Shown here one piece after another: positions 45,201 to 50,172 of a stretch of 64,000 nucleotides of DNA (its first letter is position 1; the number at the start of each line of letters is the position of its first letter). The stretch lies in the NCBI RefSeq assembly GCF_039555335.1, contig NC_092631.1, positions 9,237,701-9,301,700 on the forward strand, in the 5' to 3' direction. The DNA comes from Amphiura filiformis (taxonomy: Eukaryota; Echinodermata; Ophiuroidea; Amphilepidida; Amphiuridae). The notes beneath the pieces were generated by a model that ran no database searches, had not been told where the DNA came from, and saw nothing but the letters and a program-made list of their open reading frames with translations. The translations under genes and the position numbers were made by a program.

Positions 45201-46593
45201 CACCCAGGCCCTATAACTATCACGTTAATGTTAGAATTGTCGTATAACTCACGAAATAGGGCATTCACACCAATTCCACGATTGCACTGAAATATAATAC
45301 AACTTTACATTTAGAAGCTATTCGTTTTATGTGGTATATTTTTCAATTATGAAAATCAGGTGTATAAACATTTTAATATTAAAGATTTAATAAAGGGTTT
45401 ACAATTAATTCTAAATTACTCCTTCGACTTTTCAAAATATCTTGTAGAGTTTTGTACGGAATTAAAAAAAAGATTAAAATATTATTGATAGCCTAATTTG
45501 TTTGACACGCTTGGTGCAATTTACAATGTCACACATTGTTGTGGTCGGTCCCTGTTATTTTGGCTTCTTATGTAATAGTAGATACAGTTTTGAATGTTGC
45601 GGCTTTGCCCTTTGGTCCATTAAAATTTCACTAGGCAAGCAGAATGTAATATGTAGGTCTAATAGACCAAAGTGCAACTTTCAAAACTGCACCTTTTTCA
45701 CATAATGAGCAATTTCGATGGACGTAACTATGTAAATTAAACCAATTTTATCAAACCATATGTGCTACCAATTACTTTTGTAATGATTTAATTTTATAAA
45801 AACTTCCTTGAGTAATTAAATAATAATAATCCAATGATCGTCGTTGGGAGGTGAAACTCCGAGTGATACATTTATGATATAATAACATTAATTCTGGGTT
45901 TCTATATTTTACTACAAACTCTAGTATTAAATAGTATCGAGCACTATTTCAGCTGTTTTTGACTATAATATTATATTTAGTAATATATATGGGTCTGTAA
46001 TTATTCTTGTGTTTTAAAATATCTTGATGCGTTATGACCTTGGATATTTTGGTTCTTAAATGTAACTGTGGCAAATATGAGATTCCTAAAACCAGCGGCT
46101 GGATCAATAATAAATATTAGTGTGCCACTTGAGTACAATACTTTAGACTTGATAAGGAGAGTTTAAAATTCAAAGTTTCATTTTGTCTTCTGGATATATG
46201 TATTCACGATGACATCAAATATTTATATGATTTGAGCAAAATGGGACGGATTTAGGAAAAACAGTTATGAAAGTTACTGACTTGGTTTACCTATTATTAA
46301 TATACGACATTCAATGTCTTTAGGAAAAAATAAACGATTTAGTGACATACCGCACTGTCTCCAGCGATGAGGACCAGCTCATATTTCGACAGAATAGACT
46401 GGTTGGTGTTGATCTGATGTATTGCCAATTGAGATGCTGAATGTATAGCTTGACCGGTTGGCCATGATCCTGTAAAAGGATATAATCCAAGGATATATAG
46501 AGGTTCCTTTGCTTCCAATGATGTACATATTGGAAAAATCACGAATAGAAGTTGCATACAACTTCTTGATAATATCAGCTGAAACCATTCCAT
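9129..46593 (-). CDS. GABA-B-type class C GPCR, 17-exon gene model (gene 1, whole span)
   Basis: Joined exons (minus order): 46593-46351, 45286-45146, 44942-44772, 44334-44233, 35554-35440, 34132-33999, 33251-33098, 26904-26813, 26298-26235, 22918-22826, 22728-22578, 16036-15904, 15378-15268, 14854-14735, 13428-13248, 11584-11436, 9233-9129. They total 2259 nt, 752 residues plus TGA, with GT/AG borders and compatible phases throughout. Seen: signal peptide (about 1-28), Venus-flytrap ligand domain (about 30-445) with PGCS, EKWGWKK and GWYQEQWW motifs, then seven hydrophobic helices (about 454-717) with the KMSSP loop before TM2, KTWRV after TM3 and SWETR after TM5, and a 34-residue tail. The lack of a cysteine-rich domain is typical of GABA-B rather than glutamate receptors. 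Family role: plasma-membrane receptor signalling through Gi/o, usually as a dimer. The tail is too short for the coiled coil of GABBR1/GABBR2. Ligand unknown; it could be an orphan or GB2-like subunit. Confidence 0.9.
9268..9447. repeat. Long hairpin in intron 16
   Basis: Arms 9268-9351 and 9362-9447 are inverted copies around a loop containing GGCGCAGTCGAG. The loop resembles that of the hairpin at 32093-32229 (GACGTAGTCGAG). It starts about 35 bp upstream of the exon 17 acceptor, next to its likely branch point. Confidence 0.65.
9440..9782. repeat. Second inverted repeat in intron 16
   Basis: Outer arms CATCTGATTGGTTAAAAG (9468) and TTAACCAATCAGATGACAGG (9738) pair. The centre carries CCCGGGGAATAGTC and its inverse around TTTTTAAAA. 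Likely a MITE. Confidence 0.55.
10386..10740 (+). repeat. Two diverged direct repeats, period about 205 bp
   Basis: Shared blocks GGTACCAAAAT, CAACACTGG-CACCTTA, ATAGCCACAGAAACT and ATCAGCGAAAAT recur at 10406-10500 and 10609-10705. Origin unknown; inside intron 16. Confidence 0.5.
10875..11422. mobile_element. TATACTGCG MITE, diverged copy, 12 bp from exon 16
   Basis: Starts TATACTGCGTCC and ends GGTGCAGTATA. Internal blocks match the copy at 13939-14586 (CCTGCACAT-ATGACACC, TCAAATGCTTGTAA). Its right end lies 12-13 bp past the exon 16 splice junction, so much of this intron start is transposon. Confidence 0.65.
11436..11584 (-). CDS. Gene 1 exon 16: TM6 and TM7
   Basis: Split Gly 669 to 718, 149 nt. 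SSIYIVAVSAMVILPLS is TM6 and NAIVILIATTLVLLLLFIPK is TM7, ending at the family F-x-PK mark. Acceptor TTCTAG. The donor GTTTGT is weak. If it were not used the frame would run into a MITE and stop after 27 more codons. Gene 2 has an exon of identical length and phase. Confidence 0.9.
11955..12527. mobile_element. MITE of the GAGCCGTAAA family, copy 2
   Basis: Terminal repeats: CATATGTGACC...ACGAGCCGTAAATTCC on the left, GGAATTTACGGCTCATTCG...GGTCACATATA on the right. The interior matches 27104-27668 in the opposite orientation over nearly its full length, e.g. GACCGCCAATTATGACTG. Lies in intron 15. Confidence 0.7.
12740..12890. repeat. Pyrimidine-rich low-complexity tract
   Basis: Long CT-rich run (CTCTCCCTTT repeated), then GGGGTGTCGCACCCCGCACC. 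It opens frames on both strands that are compositional artefacts. Confidence 0.6.
13248..13428 (-). CDS. Gene 1 exon 15: extracellular loop 2 and TM5
   Basis: Residues 609-668 plus one base. LYCRSS supplies the loop-2 Cys. TM5 follows (WMGALLLTNGILLIFGAFL), then SWETRHITIPSLNDSKQI, a near-perfect match to the GABA-B AWETRNVSIPALNDSKYIG signature. Donor GTAAGT, phase 1. Confidence 0.95.
13939..14586. mobile_element. TATACTGCGCC MITE, full copy in intron 14
   Basis: Both ends read TATACTGCGCCAATAAAG inward, with arms of about 205 bp (13939-14145, 14375-14586) and a short A-rich centre. The TA border suggests a mariner-type element. A diverged copy is at 10875-11422. Confidence 0.75.
14735..14854 (-). 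CDS. Gene 1 exon 14: TM4
   Basis: Residues 569-608, phase 0 both ends, acceptor TTCACAG, donor GTATGT. TM4 is about 575-597 (LKVFLLTSVNGVVLLMWELL), then DSIKITYVDKL enters extracellular loop 2. Confidence 0.9.
15268..15378 (-). CDS. Gene 1 exon 13: TM3 and intracellular loop 2
   Basis: Residues 532-568, phase 0 both ends. Reads VYTWTLVMGFSVSFGGLFMK then TWRVHRI, matching the family W-x(5)-G-x(4)-FG-x-F-x-KTWRVH. A basic loop ending VVPKK follows. Donor GTGAGT. Confidence 0.94.
15490..15846. mobile_element. MITE in intron 12
   Basis: Inverted arms around TTTCAGATGGCACTC (15550) and GAGTACCATCTGAAA (15784), with GAGAGTGAGACTGT inside. The right ~67 bp recurs at 11264-11330, a fragment inside the intron 15/16 region. 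The enclosed open frame is a shadow. Confidence 0.6.
15904..16036 (-). CDS. Gene 1 exon 12: intracellular loop 1, TM2, start of TM3
   Basis: Split Arg 487 to 531. Contains IIKMSSPRLNNLLLFGG, one of the strongest GABA-B signatures, then TM2 and NMCK, whose Cys normally pairs with one in extracellular loop 2. Donor GTAGGC, phase 0. Confidence 0.94.
16104..16324. mobile_element. Short MITE with GAACGGCCCATGGCACA ends
   Basis: Left AACGGCCCATGGCACATTT and right AAATGTGCCATGGGCCGTT are perfect inverted termini about 180 bp apart. Found 68 bp into intron 11. Confidence 0.65.
16352..16600. repeat. Dispersed repeat shared with 53200-53430
   Basis: CCTGGAATTATGGAAACTTT and AAGTATATAAAAGTATACAT recur inverted at 53350-53425. 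Boundaries unclear and class unknown. Confidence 0.5.
17262..17392. repeat. Small inverted repeat in intron 11
   Basis: GGGGCTAAGAGTTATAAACT with TACCGTAC pairs with GTACCGTAAGTTTATCA and ACCCCAGTGGGG across about 50 bp. The rest of 16600-17640 shows nothing recognised. Confidence 0.45.
17644..18284. mobile_element. TTAA-flanked foldback MITE, copy A
   Basis: A near full-length palindrome. Ends are AAGGGGTGGGGTCTGAAC and GCTCATTCCAGATCCCTTAA, and the central hairpin arms carry GCCGACGATCAATTGAAAAT. TTAA is intact on the right, decayed to TCAA on the left. TTAA targets point to the piggyBac or Kolobok superfamilies. Full copies also at 39577-40239 and 53436-54103. Confidence 0.75.
18897..19302. 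mobile_element. CAGCAAACAC / AACGTTTT repeat element A
   Basis: Bounded by CAGCAAACAC and GTGTTTGCTG, with many internal AAACGTTTT and GGGTTATATAAA words in both orientations. A longer relative lies inverted at 47453-48043. No coding capacity. Confidence 0.6.
19322..19530 (+). repeat. Interspersed repeat, copy 1 of 3
   Basis: Shares TTTGGTAGTT, GAATGGTAGTGAG, CCTGTGGTTCTT and GCTGAAACAACAACACTTTT with 39025-39400 and 43421-43712. Class unknown. Confidence 0.6.
19565..20013. mobile_element. ~450-bp MITE, copy 1
   Basis: Ends TGGGCGCATCCAGATATTTT and AATTTCTGGAATAGCCCA are inverted, and AAAGAAGACATGGGA recurs inverted inside both ends. Nearly identical to 22077-22519. The body includes a run of ATCGATAGTCGATAACCGAT words related to the adjacent satellite. 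Confidence 0.7.
20100..21250 (+). repeat. ATCGAT-rich satellite, about six ~180-bp units
   Basis: The marker AATCGCTAAGGATGAT (last copy CGCTTAGG) recurs at about 20201, 20379, 20554, 20737, 20918 and 21093, spacing 175-183 bp. Each unit has a self-complementary block of TTATCGAT/ATCGATAA words, TATAGGCCTCCGCAACCGAC, and a G-run of varying length. The middle units are almost identical, so the array is young or homogenised. Confidence 0.85.
21250..22070. other. AT-rich interval with poly(A) run and telomere-like words
   Basis: A ~22-base A-run ends at 21770. At 21812-21871 there are several CCCTAA/CCTAACCCTAA words interrupted by variants, resembling a decayed interstitial telomere repeat. 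No coding evidence. Confidence 0.5.
22077..22519. mobile_element. ~450-bp MITE, copy 2
   Basis: Near-identical to 19565-20013 in the same orientation, with the same inverted ends. It lies about 58 bp downstream of the exon 11 donor (minus sense). High identity implies recent transposition or a segmental duplication. Confidence 0.7.
22578..22728 (-). CDS. Gene 1 exon 11: linker and TM1
   Basis: Split Asp 437 to 486 plus two bases. A short GTPPIDS linker replaces the cysteine-rich domain of other class C receptors. TM1 follows (about 454-479, SVFVLVSICASFGILLAIAL), then VFNIVYRSV. Donor GTATGT, phase 2. A 450-bp mobile repeat copy begins about 58 bp into intron 11. Confidence 0.92.
22826..22918 (-). 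CDS. Gene 1 exon 10: end of flytrap domain
   Basis: Split Asn 406 to 436 plus one base. Contains NVEVALLNL and SSPSIVWK, matching the family W-K/G-G-PP segment just before the membrane region. Acceptor TTGCAG, donor GTGAGC. It is only 97 bp from exon 11. Confidence 0.9.
22930..24630. other. Intron 9, first part
   Basis: No coding homology. CATTGCGATTTCC recurs at 23229 and 23583 and inverted near 24099, and ACGTACGT appears three times at 24048-24080. Possibly the remains of a palindromic repeat. Confidence 0.35.
24640..25144 (+). mobile_element. 5'-truncated CR1/L2-like LINE, 3' end with (TGTAA)n tail
   Basis: An open frame to 25016 reads LHWLPVKQRILYKIM, then VFKCLHGYGPNYL, APALWNSLPSELR and SFKKGLKTFLFPQ, the C-terminal part of a non-LTR retrotransposon reverse transcriptase. 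After the stop comes a short 3' UTR and TGTAATGTAATGTAATGTAA at about 25122-25144, the usual CR1-type tail. Opposite in strand to gene 1, in intron 9. The polymerase core is missing, so it is inactive. Confidence 0.85.
25347..25592 (-). pseudogene. Tc1/mariner transposase N-terminal fragment
   Basis: 81 codons: MPRLTDFLRGRPIGLLDENV, then MTEIACRVGVAPNAVRKL and a basic GRV-type linker, the paired helix-turn-helix DNA-binding region of Tc1-like transposases. The frame stops after SNGSGL, and the catalytic DDE/D part is absent. No clear terminal repeats. Dead relic in intron 9; co-option is not supported. Confidence 0.8.
26235..26298 (-). CDS. Gene 1 exon 9: flytrap domain
   Basis: Residues 385-405 plus one base, 64 nt. 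Reads GPVQFTSSGDRQGLISLTQYQ, equivalent to the family's G-VSF-SGDR-G-QFQ block. Acceptor TACAG, donor GTAAGT, phase 1. It lies outside the listed long open frames and was found by homology and phase. Confidence 0.9.
26813..26904 (-). CDS. Gene 1 exon 8: flytrap domain
   Basis: Split Gly 354 to residue 384, acceptor TTCTAG, donor GTATGT, phase 0 at the end. Contains DFKYNNTYIAELMFDVI, with an NNT glycosylation site, and FHGVT, matching the family F-x-GVTG segment completed by exon 9. Confidence 0.9.
27104..27668. mobile_element. MITE of the GAGCCGTAAA family, copy 3
   Basis: Inverted counterpart of 11955-12527 with ends ATATGTGAC...CAGCCGTAAA and TTTACGGCTCATTCG...CTCACATATG. Shared interior blocks include GATATCCAGAAGCGG and GTCATAATTGGCGGTC. 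Confidence 0.65.
27727..28812 (+). mobile_element. Possible solo LTR
   Basis: Starts TGTGATGTGCCC, ends CTCGTAACA, flanked by CATG on both sides (27723-27726, 28813-28816). It has a TATA-box match (GTATAAAAAGC) at 28071 and AATAAA at 28637, the order expected in an LTR. An internal open frame (28247-28633) matches nothing. No second LTR, primer site or pol sequence was seen, so this rests on signals alone. Confidence 0.4.
28881..29645. other. Intron 7 segment, nothing recognised
   Basis: AT-rich; a C/A-rich stretch at 29560-29640. No coding or clear repeat signal. Confidence 0.35.
30600..31773 (+). pseudogene. Broken gene of an uncharacterised, repeat-associated animal protein family
   Basis: Pieces in order but in shifting frames: GRPLQWQICLLHGNELPFRA, DGPTTGPTSFGGKIGSEL (30740-30948), NHSRWLTTAERIS (30948-30990), then a 187-codon frame from 31210 with MAADSTQIIREEAVRWIL, an acidic stretch, MIDWRKEPVTEPPLTKHV and YSCHTSVERAIKLVSEAS before RDGYIRQICRSRAVMP. 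From memory such blocks (LHxNELPxRxL, SRWLTxA, CHTxxVERxxKLVxEA) recur in large uncharacterised proteins of many invertebrates; function unknown. Stops and frameshifts between pieces mark this copy as dead. Confidence 0.6.
32090..32286. mobile_element. Double palindrome inserted in the right foldback arm
   Basis: The left arm reads straight through (ATATTGGTGAATATT when complemented), so this ~197-bp piece is an insertion. It holds a hairpin with loop GACGTAGTCGAG (32093-32229) and a second one ending CATAATAATG (32231-32286). No coding sequence. Confidence 0.6.
32605..33095. other. Intron 7 end, nothing recognised
   Basis: Unique-looking AT-rich DNA between the foldback and exon 7; no repeat or coding signal seen. 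Confidence 0.35.
33098..33251 (-). CDS. Gene 1 exon 7: flytrap domain, YAYDxIW block
   Basis: Residues 303-353 plus one base. Contains AEQYISSL and GYGAYAYDSIWTAALVMD, matching the AYDAIWALAL block of GABA-B receptors. The Glu that precedes this block in GB1 and contacts GABA is not present; Tyr aligns there. The acceptor is preceded by a T-run next to a hairpin element (33284-33417). Confidence 0.92.
33284..33417. mobile_element. Hairpin MITE next to the exon 7 acceptor
   Basis: TATAATTGAAGACCGAATTA with AGAGACTAGTTTG and its inverse form 35-bp arms around about 60 bp. It begins about 33 bp upstream (minus sense) of exon 7, adjoining the T-run used as polypyrimidine tract. Confidence 0.65.
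33512..33810. repeat. (ATTA)n and (ATTC)n microsatellite
   Basis: Alternating blocks of TTAA-type and CATT repeats, about 300 bp, with ATCC/AATC variants at the right edge. In intron 6, about 190 bp from exon 6. Confidence 0.9.
33999..34132 (-). CDS. Gene 1 exon 6: flytrap lobe 2
   Basis: Residues 258 (split Gly) to 302. It opens with the diagnostic GWYQEQWW block and continues with LGCSVEEMDEIIAG. The donor is GTAAAT, phase 0. Confidence 0.92.
34340..35200. mobile_element. Foldback MITE in intron 5, interrupted
   Basis: Outer arms GGAGCTATCATATTCG...AATCTAATCGGCACAAAG at 34348-34475 and 35078-35195 are inverted copies. A further inverted pair (34798-34890 with 34985-35080) continues inward, e.g. 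GACAGGCTACTGTCAA. The left arm is split by the insertion at 34473-34791. Confidence 0.7.
34473..34791. mobile_element. Insertion with 15-bp target duplication and internal hairpin
   Basis: GAACAAAAGAGTTCT stands on both sides (34458-34472, 34792-34806), and the opposite foldback arm lacks the insert. The insert holds a ~230-bp palindrome (34558-34790) with arms through ACAGATCTGTTTCGTAAGGC and ATAACCATATGAGG, and a short internal duplication of CAGGGCCTCACTCATCAGAA. Confidence 0.7.
35211..35352. mobile_element. Short MITE with TATAGACCACTTGACAT ends
   Basis: TATAGACCACTTGACAT and ATGTCAAGTGGTCTATA are perfect inverted ends about 100 bp apart, roughly 90 bp downstream (minus sense) of exon 5. 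Confidence 0.6.
35440..35554 (-). CDS. Gene 1 exon 5: flytrap lobe 2
   Basis: Residues 220-257 plus one base, acceptor ATTACAG, donor GTAAAC, ending phase 1. Contains ARIIFGNFYEPVARKV with the conserved Tyr, then KFVWLIP. Intron 4 upstream is the longest of the gene (8.7 kb). Confidence 0.92.
35709..36134. mobile_element. MITE with TATGTGACGTG ends
   Basis: Inverted termini of about 42 bp (CATGTCAAAAGGAGACACTT then TTGGGCAGG) at 35709-35752 and 36088-36134. It lies in intron 4, just upstream of exon 5 in minus sense. Confidence 0.65.
36135..37700. other. Intron 4 segment, nothing recognised
   Basis: AT-rich sequence without homology to known families. Short open frames are not splice-bounded. 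Confidence 0.35.
37900..38405. repeat. CATG-rich region with a 74-bp tandem duplication
   Basis: Many GAACATGCC/ATGTTCATGGC words, strongest at 37912-37952 and 38360-38403. ATGGGTAACTCATGGGCATG begins at 38101 and again at 38175, so one unit of about 74 bp is duplicated. Confidence 0.6.
39025..39400 (+). repeat. Interspersed repeat, copy 2 of 3
   Basis: Matches 43421-43712 closely, including AACTGTTGC, CCTGTGGTTCTTGAGT and CTGCTTCGACCAACA, and 19322-19530 in part. No coding frame. Confidence 0.6.
39577..40239. mobile_element. TTAA-flanked foldback MITE, copy B
   Basis: TTAA at both ends (39577-39580, 40236-40239), termini GGGAACTGGAATGAGCG and CATACCCCACCCC, and the central hairpin with GCCGACGATCAATTG. 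The best-preserved target site of the family here. Confidence 0.8.
40320..40680. mobile_element. Inverted-repeat element in intron 4
   Basis: GGCCAATTTTGTGCCT, GGTGACAAGTAATA and CCTATAATATAC blocks recur inverted: arms 40339-40470 and 40545-40672. The centre is AT-rich. Confidence 0.6.
40700..40781 (+). repeat. tRNA-derived SINE fragment
   Basis: B-box-like GGGTTCGAATCTC at 40758-40770 after TGCTTGGCATGCGAGGGGTC, followed by a CT-rich tail. It abuts the inverted-repeat element at 40320-40680. Confidence 0.5.
41200..44230. other. Intron 4 segment with repeat fragments
   Basis: Fragments of the TTAA foldback family occur at 42122-42195 and 42688-42845; otherwise nothing recognised outside the repeat at 43421-43712. 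Confidence 0.4.
43421..43712 (+). repeat. Interspersed repeat, copy 3 of 3
   Basis: Close match of 39025-39400, starting near GCAACTATTTTAAACTG and ending past GCTGCTTCGACCAAC. Class unknown; the common right end suggests a shared element boundary. Confidence 0.6.
44233..44334 (-). CDS. Gene 1 exon 4: flytrap lobe 2
   Basis: Residues 186-219, phase 0 both ends, CTTAG acceptor and GTAAAG donor. Contains SEFRKT, DIEIIASE and NDPTSQLQYIK, matching the family segment just before the ARIIxGxFYE strand. Confidence 0.9.
44772..44942 (-). CDS. Gene 1 exon 3: flytrap lobe 1 and hinge
   Basis: Residues 129-185, phase 0 both ends, donor GTAAGT. Contains ISYSAESPAL (second ligand-region serine present), YPTFFRTC and EKWGWKKVAIIDQ. 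The position that is His in GB1 (RTHP) is Cys here, so a classical GABA contact is absent. Confidence 0.93.
45146..45286 (-). CDS. Gene 1 exon 2: flytrap lobe 1
   Basis: Residues 82-128, phase 0 on both sides (TTTCAG acceptor, GTACAT donor). It starts with CNRG and carries VIGPGCSNVAEPVAE, matching the GABA-B PGCSS motif whose serine contacts ligand in GB1, and ends with HWNLLQ. Confidence 0.92.
45287..46350. other. Intron 1 of gene 1
   Basis: AT-rich with no repeat or coding signal recognised. Confidence 0.4.
46351..46593 (-). CDS. Gene 1 exon 1: signal peptide and first flytrap strand
   Basis: Codes residues 1-81. A hydrophobic leader (LLFVIFPICTSLEA) is followed by YILGLYPFTGSWPTGQ, the conserved opening of GABA-B ectodomains, including the Trp that stacks on ligand in GB1. 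An N-glycosylation site (NQS) follows. The donor is GTATGT, phase 0. The ATG has G at -3 and G at +4; a second in-frame Met 12 codons later could also serve. Confidence 0.88.
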
Positions 46594-46616
46594 TACGTGA
46601 GAGTCAGCCAGTTCAT
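46593..46616 (-). promoter_or_regulatory. Possible 7-codon upstream ORF overlapping the gene 1 start codon
   Basis: An out-of-frame ATG at 46616-46614 opens seven codons and stops at TAA 46595-46593, sharing one base with the receptor ATG in a TAATG arrangement. Upstream ORFs can lower or condition translation. Whether the transcript includes this stretch is unknown, because no transcription start or 5' exon is visible. Confidence 0.25.
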
Positions 46617-47452
46617 CTGTCTCACAATAACAATATATCAGAATCAGTGATAACGCCTGTTCGTATAATGTGAGTATCAGTTGCGCATGGGTAAAGCAAA
46701 TACATTAAATCGGTAGTTTTAAGGGACAAAAAGCACAGCAGTGTTAGTGGTTTTGTTTTGTTCAACTTTCGTTTCGACGGTGTTGATTTAAATTAAGTAT
46801 AATTTTTTTCAAAACCTATAGCCCATACATTAAACAGATTGGTGCGATGGAAACAAGCCATTAACTGCAAGGTTGTACATACAAGCTGTATCAAAATGAT
46901 TGGTACCCATTAGTTTTCATTGATAATGTTTAATGTCAAAATTTAACATCAGATCAAAAATATGTGTAGATTAAGGAGGAGGCAGGCTTCTCAATAAACA
47001 TCAAAATTGATGGAAACCAATCATAATACAGTCTGCATTAGCATTTTGACCCTAGATTTACGAAGAGAGGTTTTATCCGTCATATCCGTTTACGCCCAAA
47101 CGACCTAAGCTAATCATAGATCCATCCTTTGCGCTCAATTAAATGATAACATTTTACCCCAGTACATTACCCAAAGGTAAGAACGACAAACTGATTTAAT
47201 AATCAAGTGGTTACTCATATCACCCCCTTCCCCGTTCAACCACGTAAAGCTGTGGGGCTTCTATGACATGGTTGTACTTGACCGGAAACTATAAGCTTAC
47301 TCATGATACTCTATACATGCTATCTTGAAGCTGCACGCGCGCGCATTTTCATGTACATAAAGGTGCTACAACTTTCCAACAACCACTTGAACATTAAATC
47401 AATTTTATTTCTAACCTTCAAATTTGATGTACCTTTGCAGTCTGAGTACTCC
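46617..47452. other. Upstream flank of gene 1
   Basis: Expected to hold the promoter. No convincing TATA box or initiator was identified, and no other gene. Confidence 0.35.
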
Positions 47453-48043
47453 CAGCAAACACAATATAATAATTTAAATAATAAATAAGTTATATTTTGG
47501 GTTTTGGTTTAGGTAAAAACGTTTTAATAACATTAAAATGTCGGGTTATATAAAGGTCATGAAATCGTTTTAAAACGTTTTGTATGAAAACACACTACAA
47601 CAATATTTTTAAAATGTTTTCGAAATGTCATTGTAAACTATTTTTGCAAACATTTTTGGCCAAATATTTTGTCAACACTTAAATAACATTATGTTAAAAT
47701 ATTTGCACCCTGCAAACACAGAAATGTTCTTAAAATGTTTTTTACAAAACGTTTTAATAACATTTAAATGTCGGGTTATATAAAGGTCGTGAAAACATTT
47801 TCAAAAATGTTTTTGGAATGTTATTAATACGTCTTTTATACCCTTTATATAACCCGATATTTAAATGTTTTCTGTAAAACATTTTGTGTTTGCTGTGCAG
47901 TAAATTACCAACAAATGTTATTTAATGTTATGAAAACGTTTAATACCATTAATGTACCCTTTATATAACCCGACATTTAAACGTTTTCTGACAACCTTTT
48001 ATAACCTTTTGCGAATGATGTCGAAAACGTTTTGTGTTTGATG
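47453..48043. mobile_element. CAGCAAACAC / AACGTTTT repeat element B
   Basis: Opens with CAGCAAACAC, ends TTTTGTGTTTGATG. Internal GGGTTATATAAAGGTC and AAAACGTTTT words repeat, and internal TGTGTTTGCTGTGCAG marks an inner boundary. It resembles 18897-19302 inverted, plus an extra copy of the unit. Confidence 0.6.
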
Positions 48044-48044
48044 T

Positions 48045-49700
48045 GCTTCTGTATTTTGGGCTGTCATTTTATTTACAAGTATTTGCAAACTGGTATGGTA
48101 AAAGCTAATAACAACCTTTTACATAATAGTTTATTTTATATCGTGTTTTTACATAACGTGTGAATATTTCTCTGTGTGTAGCCACTGAGTCCTATATAGC
48201 TTATTTATGATGGTCCAACGCGAGTGATTTTCTAGTTGTGAGAGGTCAAGATGTTGATACCGCAATCAACTAAAGCATTTTAGCCAAATACACCATATAT
48301 TTTTTAATTTAGTGGCATTTTTCAAGCCGTTCTAATTTATTCTGATACACCCTGTATAGGGAATATATTGAGCTTCAACATACGATGTATAAAGGTCGTT
48401 TTCTTCTCTTTAATAAACTACAGTAGTTGGTCTAATGTTATCTTTTTCCGCTTCAAATATAATTAGTCAGAATTAAATAAAAAGAACGTTACAATTGAAT
48501 AAATGCACTGTAACCAACAACATTCTGACATATTCACCATATTATATAACTTCAGCACATATTCTGCATTTACATCACTCTCAATTTTAAAATAAACGGA
48601 GCTGGTTTAGTTTTAAGTTTAGAAAATGGCATTTAACCTTCGTTGTATGGAAGGAGGGGGGTGTTGTACCAACCCCCTTAGGTTTCTAGAATGACATGTG
48701 ACCTATAATCAAGCGACAAGAATCTCCTTGAAGAGTGTATATAATGTCGCTTATTGAGAACCCTAACTGTTAATAAATAATTCGAGTGATATGTTTATCG
48801 CTAACCTTGCTATTCTGCAGGATTTAACCTTGACCATGTTGACTTAAATGACAGCATTTGAAAAACTAATTGCGAACGGTACACACTTCAGTTTTTTTGA
48901 CACTAATCGAGAGAAGAAGCAATTTTTATAAAACATATTTGGCCATGCAAATAACATTTTAAACGCAGTTCTTAATACACTGGTGTGTGCTTGAATCATG
49001 TTAAATTTGTGCAAAATCAAAACAAAAGAGTACGCTCTACTTGAAATTGCACGTAAGTTTTGTGCGTACACATTTCAATAAGCCATAAAGCGGGGAACAA
49101 AAGTCGTAACCTTATGCCTAAGCCTAAAGCTAAAACAATGGTCTACTTAAATATTATAATACATCAAACGAATGTTCTTCGTTCTTACAATGGAAATAAT
49201 GAAAAGATTCTTAGCAATGGACTCATAAGCATTACTATACAGTAGTTATATAATTGTGATAATTGTGTCGAGCATACGTGTCGTGAAGTAAGTACGTCCT
49301 AATTTAATTATAAGCCACGCTTATGAAATTCAAAATTCCAATAACTAAATTAGCAGGCTGTAGAAACAGATGTAAATGACAGGAATGGCGTTTTTTATGG
49401 ATCAATAAATAGCAAAGTGACAAAGACAAGTGCATCTTGTCATCTTGTCCAATGGAATCTGAAAAGGTAATGGCCCTTTCCTTACCAACAAAGCTTATTC
49501 AATTTCCCCTTATAATAATACAAGTAGATAATGTAATTCAATAATTGTGAAGAGGGAATTTACTTTCGTGACCATTCTTAGTTATGCTTTGGAGCATAAA
49601 CATTGACTTAAAGTTTCAATTGGGTGGGTTATGTGTGTGGGGAGGATGTATGGGTGTTTTAAAATATAAAAAAACGCGTTTTTTTTATTATTTCTAAGTC
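48045..49700. other. Intergenic, nothing recognised
   Basis: AT-rich. TACACCCTGTATA at about 48346 resembles a single mariner-type end without a partner. Confidence 0.35.
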
Positions 49701-49980
49701 TAGTTATGCACCGTTAAAGAATTGACAGGGTGCATATATCCAATGCGATTAGAACCCGAGACCACTCGCACATCACGCATGGGCGTAACAAGCGGGGGAC
49801 AGGGTGGACGAAGTCCATGGGCCCCGAGGGATCAGGGGCCCCGAACACAAAAGCGAAAATTAAATAAGGGCTGGAGAGCAGGGCCTGATTTACCATTGAG
49901 CCAGATGTGCCCAAGTCCAGGGCCCCCAAAATTGCCCAATGCATCTTTTTTAAACCCCAATAACAGCATGTTTTTTGACC

Positions 49981-49987
49981 AAAATAT

Positions 49988-50062
<75 letters not shown>

Positions 50063-50107
50063 TTAATTAATTAATTAATTAATTAATTAATTAATTAATT
50101 TATATAT

Positions 50108-50170
<63 letters not shown>

Positions 50171-50172
50171 TC
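49981..50172. repeat. (TTTA)n with central (TTAA)n
   Basis: About 190 bp of TTTA repeats with a TTAA block at 50065-50100. On the minus strand it is the (TAAA)n tail of the LINE at 50173-51010. Confidence 0.9.

Noticed and set aside
49981-50172. Long Leu/Ile/Tyr-Phe repeat protein frame over TTTA repeats
   Set aside because: Pure translation of a microsatellite that is the tail of a minus-strand LINE.
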